From Craterostigma plantagineum (taxonomy: Eukaryota; Streptophyta; Magnoliopsida; Lamiales; Linderniaceae), in NCBI GenBank assembly GCA_027422505.1, contig JAPQWV010000028.1, forward strand, positions 6,600,001 through 6,664,000: a stretch of 64,000 nt of DNA. The letters run 5' to 3'. Each line of letters opens with the position of its first letter. Position 1 is the first letter of the stretch. This document shows positions 41,219 through 53,408 of this stretch, one piece after another. The notes under the pieces are model-generated. The model was not told the origin of the DNA, did no database searches, and was given only the letters and a program-made list of their open reading frames with translations. The position numbers were made by a program, and so were the translations under genes.

Positions 41219-41540
41219 GCTCCTCTTATGAATTAAAATAAATGCAATTAACTCCTTGTAATTCCGAACATTGACATCTAACTCCATAGTCGAATTTGCG
41301 AAAATCTGCATGACTTAGATCAAAATGTCGAGAATGTTAGAGTTAATTAAGAAGCAATTGTTCAAACAAGACTCCCCCTGTATTTTTTATAGTAATGCTG
41401 TTGGGTCCAGATAGTGAAAATCATGAAGTCCTCCTCATCGTTGTGCGCTTTGTAAGATTGTGAGATCGAAAAATTTCTGCAACACTTAGAGAAAGAACAT
41501 AAAAAATGTTTGGAGCTCAGAGCATAGTATTTTGTAGATG
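41219..41540 (-). repeat. Tandem repeat of about 150 bp carrying polypurine tracts
   Basis: Units start at 41219 (GCTCCTCTTATGAATT) and 41371 (ACTCCCCCTG). On the minus strand each unit ends in a purine-rich tract of the AGGGGGAGT kind. The arrangement parallels 55256-55561. Confidence 0.65.
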
Positions 41541-42309
41541 CTACCCTCAAATAATGCGCCTAAATTAGTTTAACATGCAATCATAGAAAATCAATTCAAG
41601 TACCAAACATGTAAGACACAAGCCAATTTAGCCTAGATACATGGTCCCCTAATCACGTAATAACAAATTTTGCGCGAGGCTATGAGCAAAAACAAATATT
41701 CGCATTTTATCAATTCAATCATATGCAAATTTAATTGCATGACATAATGCGCGAAATCTTATTATTTCTTATGAAAGAGAAAAAAAATAAGAAAAAGAAC
41801 TTTATATATTATATTATGTTTATATATATATTTTATATATACTAATATTATTAATAGTATGGGGTCAGATTATTTTGCTTCGATCAACGTCACGTCTAAA
41901 ATTTTCACAAGACACGTGGAAAGATCTTATGCCGTCAAGTCATGTCGTCAAACTAAATCTATGACGACAACTCTCACCAGGTTCGCTCTAGCACTCGATT
42001 ATTTTTAACTTGGGATTTTTATATTTATATCACTCAAGTCAACACACGCAATTTTAAGTCAATTTACCTGTGATCGAGGCGCTTTTAATCATTTCACCTA
42101 AGCGAAAGAACGTCAATTTGGAATCAAATGGACTTTAGGATTTTAATTTGGCTCTGACTTAGAAGGGAAGGAAAATTTGGGAATTGTGAGCTTTTTTCGT
42201 CTTCCATTTTGCCGTCTTTCTCCTTCTTCGGCATATCGTATTCATCATCTATTTTTGATCTTTTTCCTCCTTTAACTATTTTCGTTTCTTTTTTACACTT
42301 GCTCAAGCT

Positions 42310-42565
42310 GAAGATCCGCTTCTCTACGAGGCTGAGAGATTATCTAAGGCAAAGTTCTTCTTGTTGGTTCTCGAGCCAAGGCCGTGCTCCTCTTCTCGTT
42401 TTCCGATATAAGACCGGATTATCGTTGGAGAAGTTCACTTCGTGGTGCTCCTCTTACCAGCCGTTCTGACGAGCGTACGAGATTATCAAGGGAGAAGTTC
42501 ACAGCAATATCCATGCCCCTCTTCTTATGATTTCTGAAAGATCTCAATAATTACGAGGGCAGGTT
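42310..42565. repeat. Degenerate tandem repeats, GAGATTATC/GTGCTCCTCTTCTC units
   Basis: About four units of 65-85 bp, each with GAGATTATC or GGATTATC, GGAGAAGTTCAC and GTGCTCCTCTTCT-like words. The equivalent block at 56320-56650 has about one unit more. Confidence 0.6.
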
Positions 42566-43276
42566 CTTTTGGACTGCTTTTTTGTGCGTTGAGCATTCCT
42601 CGTGTGAGTTTTCCACCTTATTTTATCATCGTTTCTTTTCTAATCTTCTTTTCTCTCCCCCCCCCTCCCTCATTTGAATATCCCTCTAAAGATTGTGAAC
42701 ATCGGTTGAAGGCTTGAACGGGATTCAAATGAAGAAAAAGTATTCGGAGAAGGCTCAAAGTGTATGACTAAAGGCTATGTTAAAGGATCGAAAAATTTTA
42801 TTTATTTGGTCGAGTGATGAATTTCCTAAGTGCCCTAATCATTTTCCTAACGATCTAACGCAATGCGAGTATGTGGCCAAGAATCACTAGTTAAGACAAG
42901 CAATTGATGTGTGACTCGCTTAGGAGTAAATCCTTAGAAAGAAAAGAACAAGCTAGAATCCTCACATGTGTAAAGTGACTTTGTGTCTAGTAGAGCAAAC
43001 TAATGACCTTTAGACACAAGAATGCGACTTAGACTGACAAAATTAAACAAATTATCAGTCATATACCAGGGAAAATTATTTGTGACTTGATCAACGCATC
43101 ATATGAATATCTTCATCCCCCTAATATTATAAGTATATGTATAATATTTTTGGATTTATGATTGTATTATTATTTTAAAAAAATATTTTAATTCTCACGC
43201 AATGTATAACAGCTAAAATCAGAAAACACATAGAGATGAGCAGGTGGAAACACAGAATGATCAGGTAGAGCACAGA

Positions 43277-43810
43277 TCACGGAAGATTCAACATGCCTAA
43301 TTTTCCGACAAGGAATTGGAATCGTTTTTCATCCAATGCCTTGGTGAAAATGTCGGCTAGTTGATATTCCGTGTTCACAAAATACATGTCAATCGTGTCT
43401 TTTTTTACGTGATCCTTAATTAATGATATATAATATCTATGTGTTTTGTGCGTGAGTAGTGGACAGGGTTGCACGTTATAGCTATTGCATGACTATCACT
43501 ATATATGGGTATATTATTTAAATTGTACCCATAGTCGCGGAGCTGAGTCCTCATCCACAGCATTTGCGAACAGCAACTGGCGGCCGCAACGTATTCTGCT
43601 TCGGCCGTCGATGTTGAGATGCAATTCTGCTTCTTGGATGACCAGCAGACCAGCTTTTCGCCTAAAAACTGAGGGCCGCCTGACGTGCTTTTTCTATCCA
43701 CTGGGCAACCTGCATAATCAGCATCAGTGTCGCCAATAAGTTGAAGTTCGTACCTTTAGGATACCACAGTCCTAAGGTAGAAGTGCCCTTGAGGTAGTGC
43801 AGGATTCGCT
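43277..43810 (-). pseudogene. Sirevirus-type RNase H, C-terminal part of pol
   Basis: Minus-strand frames 43701-43420 and 43474-43277 contain MDRKSTSGG, STAEAEYVAAASCCSQMLWM and, near the end, ADIFTKALDEKRFQFL, the standard end of copia RNase H. A frame change near 43440 separates the two parts, and a diverged DTDADYAG motif is recognisable at about 43715. It is the downstream part of the pol at 46842-49190; the solo LTR at 43811-46841 lies between the halves. Confidence 0.88.
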
Positions 43811-46800
43811 TGTCAGGACCCGTCGTCCGACCTCGTATTCCGTTCTAATCCTAAGTGCTTAATGGTGTGTTGTCGCGCAAATGCATGAAATTACGGATAA
43901 AAATTTTCATTTTTAAAACTGCGTGCGGAAGTCTTACATACAAGTCAAAAGAATGTTCTACAGTTTCCTGATCGTATCTACACAAAATATAAGTGCGTGT
44001 GTGTGTAGCAAAAGCTTCCTATGCGCCCGGCCTTCATAGGTCGTCATCCATACACACACTCCCACCTCAAAAGCAGCCGGATAGCTTCAAAAGATTGGCC
44101 TTGCGTAAAAATCGGGTCACGTACCGTGATCGTCCGTACCTACAACACGTAACGTAAGGATGAGCCACCGAGGCTCAGTAAGCGGAAATTATGCATGTAT
44201 GCACGTGTCCTAACGATCGACAATCCACGCCGTCGTTTTCTAACGCTCATACTCTTTTTCTTATACTTGTACTCTTTTCTTTCACTCATACTCTTTTCTT
44301 GACTCGTACATCATATGGGCCCTCGGCTTTCTATCCCACTATGCACCATTTCATAGAGATCTCAATCCGCTAGGGATTCACACATATGTGGAGGTTCTCA
44401 CACTAGAAGGTCACCCGAAGGAATCTTCCCTTACTCAGTGTGGCCTCCACGCGGACGCTTCTCACTGGTAGCCACACCGAGGCCACTAACCGCGGAGGTC
44501 ACCCGAAGGAATCTTCCCTCTCGGTTAGTGTTTACGCACTAGAAGGTCACCCGAAGGAATCTTCCCTTACTCAGTGCGTGCCCCGGGCCGCATCCTCCAG
44601 GTTGCATCTTCCGCATACGGGGTATTACCCCAGCCTTTTATACAGGCCTTATAGCTTCATTCGCCTTGCTGGCTGCATAGGAGAACCGTGACTCTTCATT
44701 CGAGTCGACACAAACGCCAATATCGGCGAGTATACTTCGCACACAGGCGATCTTATTCACGCTCGTACCTCGCGTCTTATATACTACGCATGCGTGCAAA
44801 TGCTCATGCCATGCTCATAGAAATATGCAGATCATGCTATCATGCATAAAATTAAATCATGTCGTAACGTACACATTTCACATAAAGTCACGTAAGCACG
44901 TAATCACATAATCAGACGCAGGCAAGTTACGTGTCGTAGTTGAATTTCTACTTACCTGTCGTTCAAGCTTAATTATTGTTCTTCCCCGTTCGCTCCTACC
45001 GTTCGACCTTTTAAATAAAAATTATTGGAGTATTAGTACATTGTTTCCTTGGCTAATTCGTCGAGATAATTAAATTACGTCTTATTAATTATTTGGACTT
45101 GTACAAATTTTCTAGACTCCAAGTCAATTGATTTACGTCTTATTAAATTTCCTAATTCTATTGATTTCTATAGCACACGACATTAGAGATAGGTTTCGAC
45201 CCTTAATAAATTCCTAAGTTATAGCATTTCAATTCCTTACACTCTAAGCTCGGCGAAAGTCATGTGACTTACTAGGTTTCACTTGATTAAATTCGTCCAA
45301 TTGAATTTCTGAATTACATGAGTTTCGCCCGAAACTCGTTTTCTAACCCCTTTCGATCGAAAGTCTTACTTACTAACTACTTTCGATCAAGACTCATTTA
45401 AATCAAATCTTAATTCATCTTGGAAATTATCATATATTAGTTTTGCTCGAAACAATGCGAGTTTCGCCGAGATTTCTTTCGGTCGAAACTCACTTGCTCT
45501 AAATTCCGATTTGATTTATAATTATCACTTGTTAGTTTCGCCCGACGTTGCATGTGCATGGAGGAGTTTCGCCGCGCCTGACGTCAGCATTGCGTCCTCC
45601 AATTTCGCCCGAAACCGTGCATAGTGAGGAAGCTAATTGAAATCGATTGCATGTAGTTGAGTTTCGCCGAGATCTCTTTCGGTTGAAACTCGTTTAATTA
45701 GTTATTTTCAATTAATTTCAGGGTTTCGCCCGATTCCAATTTCAATTGCTTAGTGTTTCGTCGTGTCTTACGTCAGCAGTGATATCATTTAGGTTTCGAT
45801 CGAAACCATGCAAAGTGGTTAGCCACTTTCGATCAATTGCATGGATTGGACTTGAGTTTCGATCGATACTCATGTATTAAAATGAGTTTCGGTCGAAACA
45901 CATATCTTATTGACTTTACTATTCAGAACTAATTTGAATCGAATTGAATTCATGGTTTCTATGTCGCCCGAAACATCAAAATTGATTTCCTACTTTCGAT
46001 CGAAACTCAACTGTTCATCTAATCGGAACTACCTTCTTCCTAATTCATCCAGTCGAAATTTCTGCATTTCTTCCCTTTTTACCATCAAAATCATATGATT
46101 CCTTCTTAGAAGCAGAATCTCTAGGTTCTAAGTCGTATATAAAACCATCCTATCACTGATTTTACTTAAATCAGGACTTTATCACTAGCTTATGCCTCGC
46201 ATTTAGGGTTTCGGTACTCTTCTTCAACTACTTCGCTTTTAATGCCTTAATACCTTCAACTACACCTAGGATACGAGATTAAAAGCTCTAGGGAAGGTAT
46301 TTCACTTACTCGAATCCTTGGCTAATTTTGAGGGTGTCGTTTGGAGCTTCTTCGATTTTCTCCCTTCTTCCTCCTTTAATTTTTCGTTGGTTTCTCTCCT
46401 AGTAAGTTTATGAAGTTAATAAGAAGATTTAGATTAAATATCTTGAGGTGAGCATGGTGATGGGACTCTAGTGGCGTGGGATCTCCTTGTTTTGAGGAAG
46501 CTTTGTCCCCTAAGTGGATTTCCAAAAAGGGGTTGAGCCCAAATTTAATAATTCATGGCCCAAGAGAATCCTAGCCCAACTCCCATCTGTTTTCTCTTTT
46601 ACTATTATTATCATTGCCATGTCCTTCATTAGCATTATTTTCGAAAATCACTCACATAATTTAGGGGTCGTCATAAGTACATATTTATCGGCACGTAATT
46701 GCACGTAATTCTCATAACAACATGAGCATGAGATTCATAAAATCACATAAACATATAACACGTACGCTAATTAGCACGAAACTACTTAGGACATATACAT

Positions 46801-46841
46801 AATTTATTGGCCTACCTAGCTTGCGGGTCTCGGGCCCTACA
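43811..46841 (-). mobile_element. Solo LTR of a Tekay-like gypsy element with TCGCT duplication
   Basis: A 3031-bp repeat with TG...CA ends (minus strand TGTAGGGCCCGAGACC to CGGGTCCTGACA), flanked by the perfect 5-bp duplication TCGCT at 43806-43810 and 46842-46846. The target is known from the other Sirevirus copy (near 59595-59625), where the site is uninterrupted, so the boundaries are certain. Its layout follows the other Tekay-like LTRs, including CCTATGCGCCCGGCC near 44020. Internal features: a triplicated AGGTCACCCGAAGGAATCTT unit (about 44405-44575) and a palindrome array with a different core (45240-46060). No interior domain, hence a solo LTR. Small frames within are not genes. Confidence 0.93.
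45240..46060. repeat. Palindrome array with TTTCGATCGAAA / TTTCGCCCGAAAC core
   Basis: Exact TTTCGATCGAAA occurs at least three times (about 45351, 45786 and 45995), with many variants of the form TTTCG-NN-CGAAA. It stands at the same place in the LTR as the TTCGCGAA arrays in the related LTRs, but the core is longer and different. Confidence 0.78.
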
Positions 46842-49190
46842 TCGCTTCACCGCGAGCATGTGGGATTCCTTAGGATCGGCTTGAAAACGGGCACACAAAC
46901 ACGTGGCAAACATGATGTTCGGCCGGCTTGAGGTGAGATAGAGAAGAGACCTGATTATGCTGCGATAAAGCGTGATGTCGACCTATTTTCCTGAAGGATT
47001 GGCATCCAACTTGCAGCTTGTGGCCATAGGAGTGCTGAGAGGCTTGCTCTGATCTTGCTAAAACTTCTTCAGAATGTCCTGATGTATTTCGTCTGACTTA
47101 TGAAGATTCCATCTTCGAGCTGCCTAACTTGAAGTCCTACGAAGAACTGCATCTCACCCATATGGCTCATTTCGAAATTGCTCTTCATTAAATCTCCAAA
47201 TCTCTTGCAAAGCCCTGGATTGATTGATCCAAAAATGATGTCGTCGACGTATACTTGAACGACCATCAAGTCTTTGTCTTGCCATTTGATGAAGAGAGTC
47301 GTACCGATTGTTCCTCAGATAAATCCAAACTTCACGAGGAATTCACTCAGGACATCATACCAAGCACGTGGGGCCTATTTTAGTCCTAGAGAGCTTTGTC
47401 CAATCGATAGACGTGATCAGGATGAACTTGATCGATGAAGCCTTCTGGATGAGCGACGTAGACTTCTTCTTTTAACACGCCGTTTAGAAATGCGGTTTTT
47501 ACGTCCATTTGGTAGACTTTGAAGTCCTTGTGAGCTACGTAAGCCAGTAATAGTCTTATGGCTTCGATTCGAGCAACAGGAGTGCATGTCTCGTCATAGT
47601 CTATGCCTTCCTGTTGGTTGTATCCTTTGGCGACAAGTCGCGCTTTGTTCCTGATAATCTTCGTTTTTCTTTTTTTTTTAAATACTCATTTCGTCCCGAT
47701 AATGATTTTCCCATGCGGACGGGGTAATAATGTCCACACTTGAAGACGTTCGAATTGGTTGATTTCATCTTGCATCGCAATTACCCAATCCGCGTCCTTA
47801 AGTGCGTCTGTTACCTTGGTTGGCTCGTTTTGGCTTAAGAAGCATGTGAATAAGCCTTTCTGGTTTCTTGTCCGTACGCCACTCGAAATATCACCGATGA
47901 TCTGACAACTGGATGCGCTCGAGTCCACTTGTGCTCATGAGGCAAGGCTGAGTTTGAAGCATCAGCCATTTGTGGAGCGAGAGATCAAGAGATCTGAGTC
48001 TGATCAGTTGGATGAGGAATGTCCATTTGATGATGTTCCCTCAGCAAATTCTGTTGGAGTTGCAGTACTCTGAGGTGATTCTGAATCGGGTGAGGTGGGG
48101 ATTGTTGAAGTACTTGGTATATCAGCTTCGTCAAGTAGAAGGTGCATTGTAGCTGTAGGAATTTGGTTGATCGGCCGATATAGATGCTCGAAGAGGGAAT
48201 CCAAGTCTTCTAGAGCTATTCTCATGTCTTCGTCAGACAATGATTGTTGTGTTATTGCCATCGTCGGTTGGTCTCGTGCCAACACTCTAGTCAGCAGGGT
48301 TCGGAACTGTCGTATTCAGAAGCCATCTGGTTAGGCACGGGTCCTGAACTAATATGGTCAGGAGCCAACGAATTTGGCACGGGTCCTGAACTGAGGTGAG
48401 CAGGAGCCATTAGGTTGAGCACGCGTCCTAGACTAATGTACCCAGAAGCCATTTCTGTCACTTCTTGAATAGTGACGTTGTAGCTTCCCTTAATTGTTCG
48501 GTTGGACTTGATTTATACTCGGTACGCTTTTGATGTTCAAGAGTACCCGACGAATGTGGCTTCGAATGCTTTAGGGTCGAACTTAGCGCGTTGCTCTCGG
48601 TCGTTCGCCACAAAGCACTTGCACCCGAAGACCTTGAAGAAGGAAATATTGGGTATTCGGTGATTGAGAATCTCGTACGGAGTCTTGCCAAACCATTTGT
48701 GAACAACCGTCCTGTTCTGAGTGAAACAGGCGGTATTTACTGCTTCAACCCAAAGGAAGTGAGGGAGGCCAGAGTGGATCAACATCGTACGCGCGGCTTC
48801 CATTAGAGTTCGGTTCTTCCTTTCAACTACCCCATTTTGTTGAGGCGTCTTTGCAGCTGAGAATTGCTGACTAATCCCAAGTTTCTGATAAACATCACTG
48901 AGAAACCTGTTCTTGAACTCAGTGCCATTGTCGGTACGTATGACTTGGATAGTCTGCTGCAGTAGGTTCTGAGTCGTGTTCACAAAATTTACTATCAAGT
49001 CTCCTGTCTCATCCTTCGTTTGGGGGAACATCATCCATGTGTAGCGAGAGAAATCGTCCACTATTACCAGCACATATTTGCGTCCGTTGATGCTCTGTGT
49101 TTGCATTGGTCCACAGAGGTCCATGTGTAACAGTTCCAAAGGACGTGAAGTGGAGGCAAGTTCGTGAAGACGATTCACAACTTGATCTAA
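46842..49190 (-). pseudogene. Sirevirus-type integrase and reverse transcriptase
   Basis: On the minus strand, integrase core at 49178-48537 in one open frame with all three catalytic residues recognisable (HMDLCGPM, IRTDNGTEF, NGVVERKNRTL). After a variable linker (48285-48004), RT starts near 47930 (DWVIAMQDEINQFERLQVWTLL) and continues in broken frames to 47060, including YVDDIIFGS at about 47240. Stops and frame shifts lie near 48500, 47940 and 47680 (a T run) and between 47270 and 47690. The N-terminal integrase, protease and gag are lost at the junction near 49190. The RNase H lies beyond the solo LTR, at 43277-43810. Confidence 0.87.
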
Positions 49191-49480
49191 AGTTATGTCT
49201 CTTTCACTGGTTGGCGAACTTAATTCGCGAAGTAGTTGGATCGCGAATTTATTTGAAGGTTCGGGAACTTAAACTATGACACAATTTTGCGAAGTGATGA
49301 GAGAATTCGCGAATTGCAATTCGTGAAGTTGACTCACGAATTTTATGGGTTACATTATGGAATCCGGGTTGTATCGTACTCGTGAATTCGATAAACCCTT
49401 CACTTTTCGCAATGCAAAAGGGTTCTTCGCACATTACTACGAATTTAACTAACGCTTTCCTAGATATTTCCCTACTAATA
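49191..49480. other. Scrap of a Tekay-like LTR with TTCGCGAA words
   Basis: TTGGCGAACTTAATTCGCGA and several further GCGAA-containing words up to about 49430 match the style of the LTR arrays. Neither LTR end is present. No gene is seen here. Confidence 0.5.
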
Positions 49481-50400
49481 ACAAAATTCCTACCCGTACT
49501 AACGTTTGTTTATTGTTTTTGAGGTTCGGTTCCTATTGCTCTAGATCCGGCCCAAAATTATGCGCCCTCTCAAGATGTTTTTTCATGGAACCCATACCAC
49601 TTGATTGGGCGCAGAATTAAATTGGTAGCCGTGACGACAAATTTTACAATATGCCATTCCTAGTTGGGGATTATCTTTTCTCATTTCTAAGTCAAAAAAA
49701 TTCCATACCTTAGATCGCTGACCACGCGCTTGTTGCTTGCTCCTTGTTGTCGCCTTAGAAGTTTGGCTCGGTCCCTCGTCCGTTGCCGCCGGTGCCTCGG
49801 TCTCCTCGCGGCGTCGACTCCCCGAAACGTATCTTTGTGACCTAAACGCAAAAACACTTCGTCGTCGCTCGGGTGAGGATTTCTCGATGACGACGCCATT
49901 AGTAGTTCGATAATAATTAGATATTTTAGGTAAGAATAAGAGTGTGTGTAGTGTAAATAAAATAATTAGTAACACTAATAATATTAATAATAATAATGAT
50001 GATGATTTTAGGGAGTATTTTGAGAGAGAGAGTGAGATTTGGATGTAATTGTGAGGAAAATGGTCAAAATGAGGTGATATCTATAGATTTTTGGTATTGG
50101 GGGTAGAATGGGAATAAAATAATTAATTTTCATTTTTTAGAAAAAAAAAATAAAAGCAGCAGTTTCATGAAAAAATAATAAAAATAAAAAAAGTAGGCAA
50201 CGGTTATATGAAAATGACCGTTGCCGGTTCCGATCCGGTTCCAGGTTCCGGAACCGGCCCGGAATCTGAACCGGTAATCGGGGGGTTACGGATTACCATA
50301 ACGGGCCCAACCCAATTTAAATGGGCAGGCCGGTTTCGTGGGCCGGGTCTCGGTTGACCCAGCCCATTACCTAGGTCTATCCACATCCAGTACGCCATTA
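49481..50400 (-). mobile_element. 5' part of a hAT DNA transposon, minus strand
   Basis: The N-terminal part of a hAT transposase frame (49560-49899) is preceded, at 50200-50400, by a CCGG-rich subterminal region (TTCCGGAACCGG, GGGCCGGGTC) like that of plant hAT elements. The rest of the transposase and the other end are missing. Neither end nor a duplication could be fixed, so both coordinates are approximate. The region 49976-50200 is AT-rich untranslated sequence. Confidence 0.6.
49559..49899 (-). pseudogene. hAT transposase N-terminus with BED-type zinc finger
   Basis: Start at 49899 (MASSSRNPHPSDDEVFLRL), then a frame change into SKVWNFFDLEMRKDN and MAYCKICRHGYQFNSAPN. After another frame change near 49600 comes KKHLERAH. 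Together these give the CX2C...HX4H pattern of a BED finger, which binds transposon ends in hAT transposases. The catalytic RNase H-like and dimerisation domains are absent. Confidence 0.68.
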
Positions 50401-50678
50401 TTTATATTCACTCCTGAGAGACGAGCTGCCTAAAATTCTCGTGTACCTATATTTTAAAATATGTCAATTTTTATTATTATCTGTTTTAACTTTTAACTTC
50501 GAAAGATTTTTATTCAAGGTAGAAGACCTAATTTGACTATCAAGAATTACGGGGGTTCAACTAACCAAATTTTATATGATTGTTTGGGTGGTATCTAGAT
50601 TAAAGATTTTCGTAAGTGACTTTTTAAGCTGGCTTTTTCGGGAAAAAAAGAGACTAGAAATTGTAATAAAAATATTAC
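50401..50678. other. AT-rich DNA, nothing recognised
   Basis: No frame, repeat or motif that I can support. It may be the host sequence between the hAT fragment and the copia LTR. Confidence 0.4.
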
Positions 50679-51017
50679 TGTGATAAGTATTTATATTATG
50701 ATTATTATGATAATATAATTATAGAGAGAAAAATTTAGAGAGATGAAGTATAAGTATGAATCAGTTTCAATACGTTGGTATGTTTTACAATACAACTCAA
50801 GGTAGCTATTTATAGGCAAATTTCTTAAATTACAACAACAAAAGAAAATATTACATTCTCATAAAATAATCTCGTCTAATTTATATTCTCATCTATAACA
50901 TCCTTATTTAACCACCAATATAAATAATATACATGTACTATTTATTCCATCTTTATTTTATCAACAACTCTATATAATATACATCTACATATAATATTTC
51001 ATAATAATTTCATAATA
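50679..51017 (-). mobile_element. 3' LTR of a minus-strand copia element
   Basis: About 339 bp. On the minus strand it starts at TATTATGAAATTATTATG (first TG changed to TA) right after a purine tract CAATGGGGAG, and ends CTTATCACA. It contains TATTTATAG-type TATA words near 50810. A second purine tract (ATCAGGGGGAGCAAA, minus strand) at about 51203-51217 and the pol remnant follow inside the element. Confidence 0.65.
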
Positions 51018-52432
51018 CTCCCCATTGGCTGTATATTTAGGAATATGCCTCGTTAAAACCTTATTAGGAAAAAACCTAGTTAAGGAAAATAGAGTACATA
51101 ATTCATTTGTTTCGCTTTCATGTTGCCTCATTAAAAACTTTAACTAGGAAAACAACATGGGAAAAACCACAGCGAAGGGACAAAGAGTGCAACGCGTATT
51201 TGCTCCCCCTGATGATATTATTATTTCAATTCTCGAAGTCTTCGAACGCCAACTGAATATATCAATTTTCTGAGAATTATGAGGGAAGTGTTTTCGTAAA
51301 TAAATCTGCAAGGTTTTCGCTAGATCGCACTTATTGTACATCAATATCCCCATTTTTCTCCAACTGATGTGTAAAGAAAAAGTTTGGAGAAATACGCTTT
51401 GTTCTATCGCCTTTAATATATCCTTCCTTTAATTGTGCAATACATGCCGTATTATCTTCATATAATATCGTTGGAAATAATTTTTCAGATAATATCACAC
51501 ACGTTTATTGTATATACATAATTATCTATCGCAACCAAATGCATTCTCGGCCAACTTCATGGATTGCTAATATCAGCGTGATTAGATGAAGTAGCCGTTA
51601 AACTTTGTTTAACTGATCGTCATGAAATGGTAGTTCCTCCATACGTAAGTAAATAACCAGTTTGCGATTGAGCATTATGTGGGTCGGATAAGAATCCAGC
51701 ATCCGCATACCCAATTAAATCTGCTTTCATCACATTAAAGTAGAAAATCCCATATCAGTTGTTCCTTGAAGGTATCGAAATATTCGTTTAACTCCGTTCC
51801 AATGTCTACGAGTCGGCGAAGAATTGTGTCTTGCCAATAAATTTATAGCAAATGCTATATCAGGCCGCATATGACTCGTAAGATATATTAGCGCTCCATA
51901 AATAGCACTAAGATATGGTACTTCAGGACCAAGTAACTCTTCATCATTTTCACGTGGTCTGAACGGATTTTTATTCACGTCTACGATGGGACAATCATCG
52001 GAGTATCTAATGGATGAGCTGTCCATGTAAAACCTTTACAATACATTTTTCGTATAAGTTTCTTGATGTACCAATATCCCATTCTTTAGATATTCAATTT
52101 GCAGTGCGAAACAAAATTTCGTTTTTTCGAGATCTTTCATTTAAAACTCGTTTTTCAAACAATCAACAGCTTTCGATAACTCTCCAAGAGTTCCAATTAT
52201 GTTGATGTCATCAACATAAACTGCTATAGTGACAAACTCATTTTCAGATCTTTTTATGAATATATAAGGACAAGTTTGATTATTTTTATACGCTTATTTC
52301 ACTAAAAATTCTTTTAGGCGATTATACCACAGTCGCCCAGATTGCTTTAATCCATAAAGCGATTTATTAAGTTTAATTGTGTATTCATTTCGTGGCCCTG
52401 AATCTTCAGGTAATTTGAATCCCTCGGGAAGC

Positions 52433-52469
<37 letters not shown>

Positions 52470-53408
52470 CTGTCAAGCGATCTATATAAATAAGCAGTGA
52501 CAACATCCATAAGACGCATATCGAGTCCTTCGCGTACTGCCAAACTAATTAGATAACGAAAAGTAGTTGCGTCCACCACTAAATACGTCTCCTCATAATC
52601 TATACCATGTCTTTGCGAAAAACCTTGTGCATCAAGCCATGCTTTGTATCTCATAACTTCACCGCTTTCATTTTTCTTTCTAACGAAAACCCATTTATAT
52701 CCAACTGACTTTACATTTCTTGTATGAGACTACCTGTCCAAAAAATTTCCGTTTCTCAAGTGATTTTAAATTCTGCCTCGATTGCATCCTTTCATTTTAG
52801 CCAATCATTTCTTTGGCTGCATTCTTGTACGGACCTTGGTTCATGATCCCCATTCTCACTAATCTCGTTCATTTCATGTAGCGCTATGTTAAATGAGAAT
52901 ATATCGTCACGTTGACTTCGTCTCGGTTCCATTTAATTCCATTCTGGGCATAGTTTATTGAGATCTCTCCATTATTTCAAAATTTTCAGAATTTTCAGGC
53001 ACATGAGTTTTATTCCCATCAACTTTATGCCCGTCGACTCTTATTTAGTCGATAAATCCTCGATTGGACCATTCTTACTATTTGTTCCTTTTCTTGTTCG
53101 AGGATTTTTTATCTTTGGAACCCAATGGCCTACCACGCTTAAGTTGTAGCTTAGGCCCGATATCATTCTTTGTATGTTCTATAGAAACATCAATTTTTGT
53201 AGGTGCATTGACATCTGGTATATGTAACTTAGTCACCCTTTTAAGGTCAGTAAAGCTATCTGGTAGTTGATTAGCTAAGTTTTGTAAATGAATTATCTTT
53301 TGAACTTCAAGTTCACATTCTTTTGTTCGAGGATCATAATGATTTAACGATAATTCATTTCAACTAATATTCTTTTCAAGCCGTGTCTTTTCTCCCCCTT
53401 AATGTCGG
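51018..53408 (-). pseudogene. Copia RT-RNase H remnant
   Basis: From high to low coordinate: a linker with LNHYDPRTKE and LKRGRPLGSKDKK (53350-53080); RT with GFSQRHGIDYEETY (about 52610) and MRLMDVVTAYLY (about 52510); MKLPEGFKLPEDSG and LYGLKQSGRLWYNRLKEFL after an AT expansion; GPEVPYLSAI..LIYL and RHWNGVKRIFRYLQGTTDMG (51960-51750); and an RNase H relic (GYADSGFLSDPHNAQ, about 51690). Stops and frame shifts are frequent and the YVDD region (about 52210-52240) is damaged. Upstream sequence continues beyond the inserted Sirevirus at 63691-63758. Confidence 0.82.
52436..52467. repeat. AT microsatellite inside the RT reading frame
   Basis: A 32-bp AT run replaces the short SDIYM codons of RT. 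Read in frame it gives alternating Ile-Tyr, so the frame at 52654-52406 stays open through it, but the following LPEGF sequence is in another frame. Confidence 0.85.

Larger units (their letters stand above)
40557..43276 (-). other. Sirevirus-type spacer between pol and third ORF
   Basis: No credible gene. It parallels 54570-57276 in the element at 53409-63685: a CGAAA-rich part (40557-41215), two tandem units starting with polypurine tracts (41219-41540), AT-rich sequence with GGGGTCAGATTATTTTGCTTCGATCAAC near 41860, and a repeat block with GAGATTATC and GTGCTCCTCTTCTC words (42320-42560). Frames at 42209-42469 and 56192-56491 start at similar places but do not stay in register between copies, so I do not call a gene. 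The third ORF and 3' LTR of this copy are lost at 40556. Confidence 0.65.

Noticed and set aside
42209..42469. Small gene in the Sirevirus spacer, with a counterpart at 56192-56491
   Set aside because: The two copies start alike but change frame relative to each other, and the sequence is a degenerate tandem repeat.
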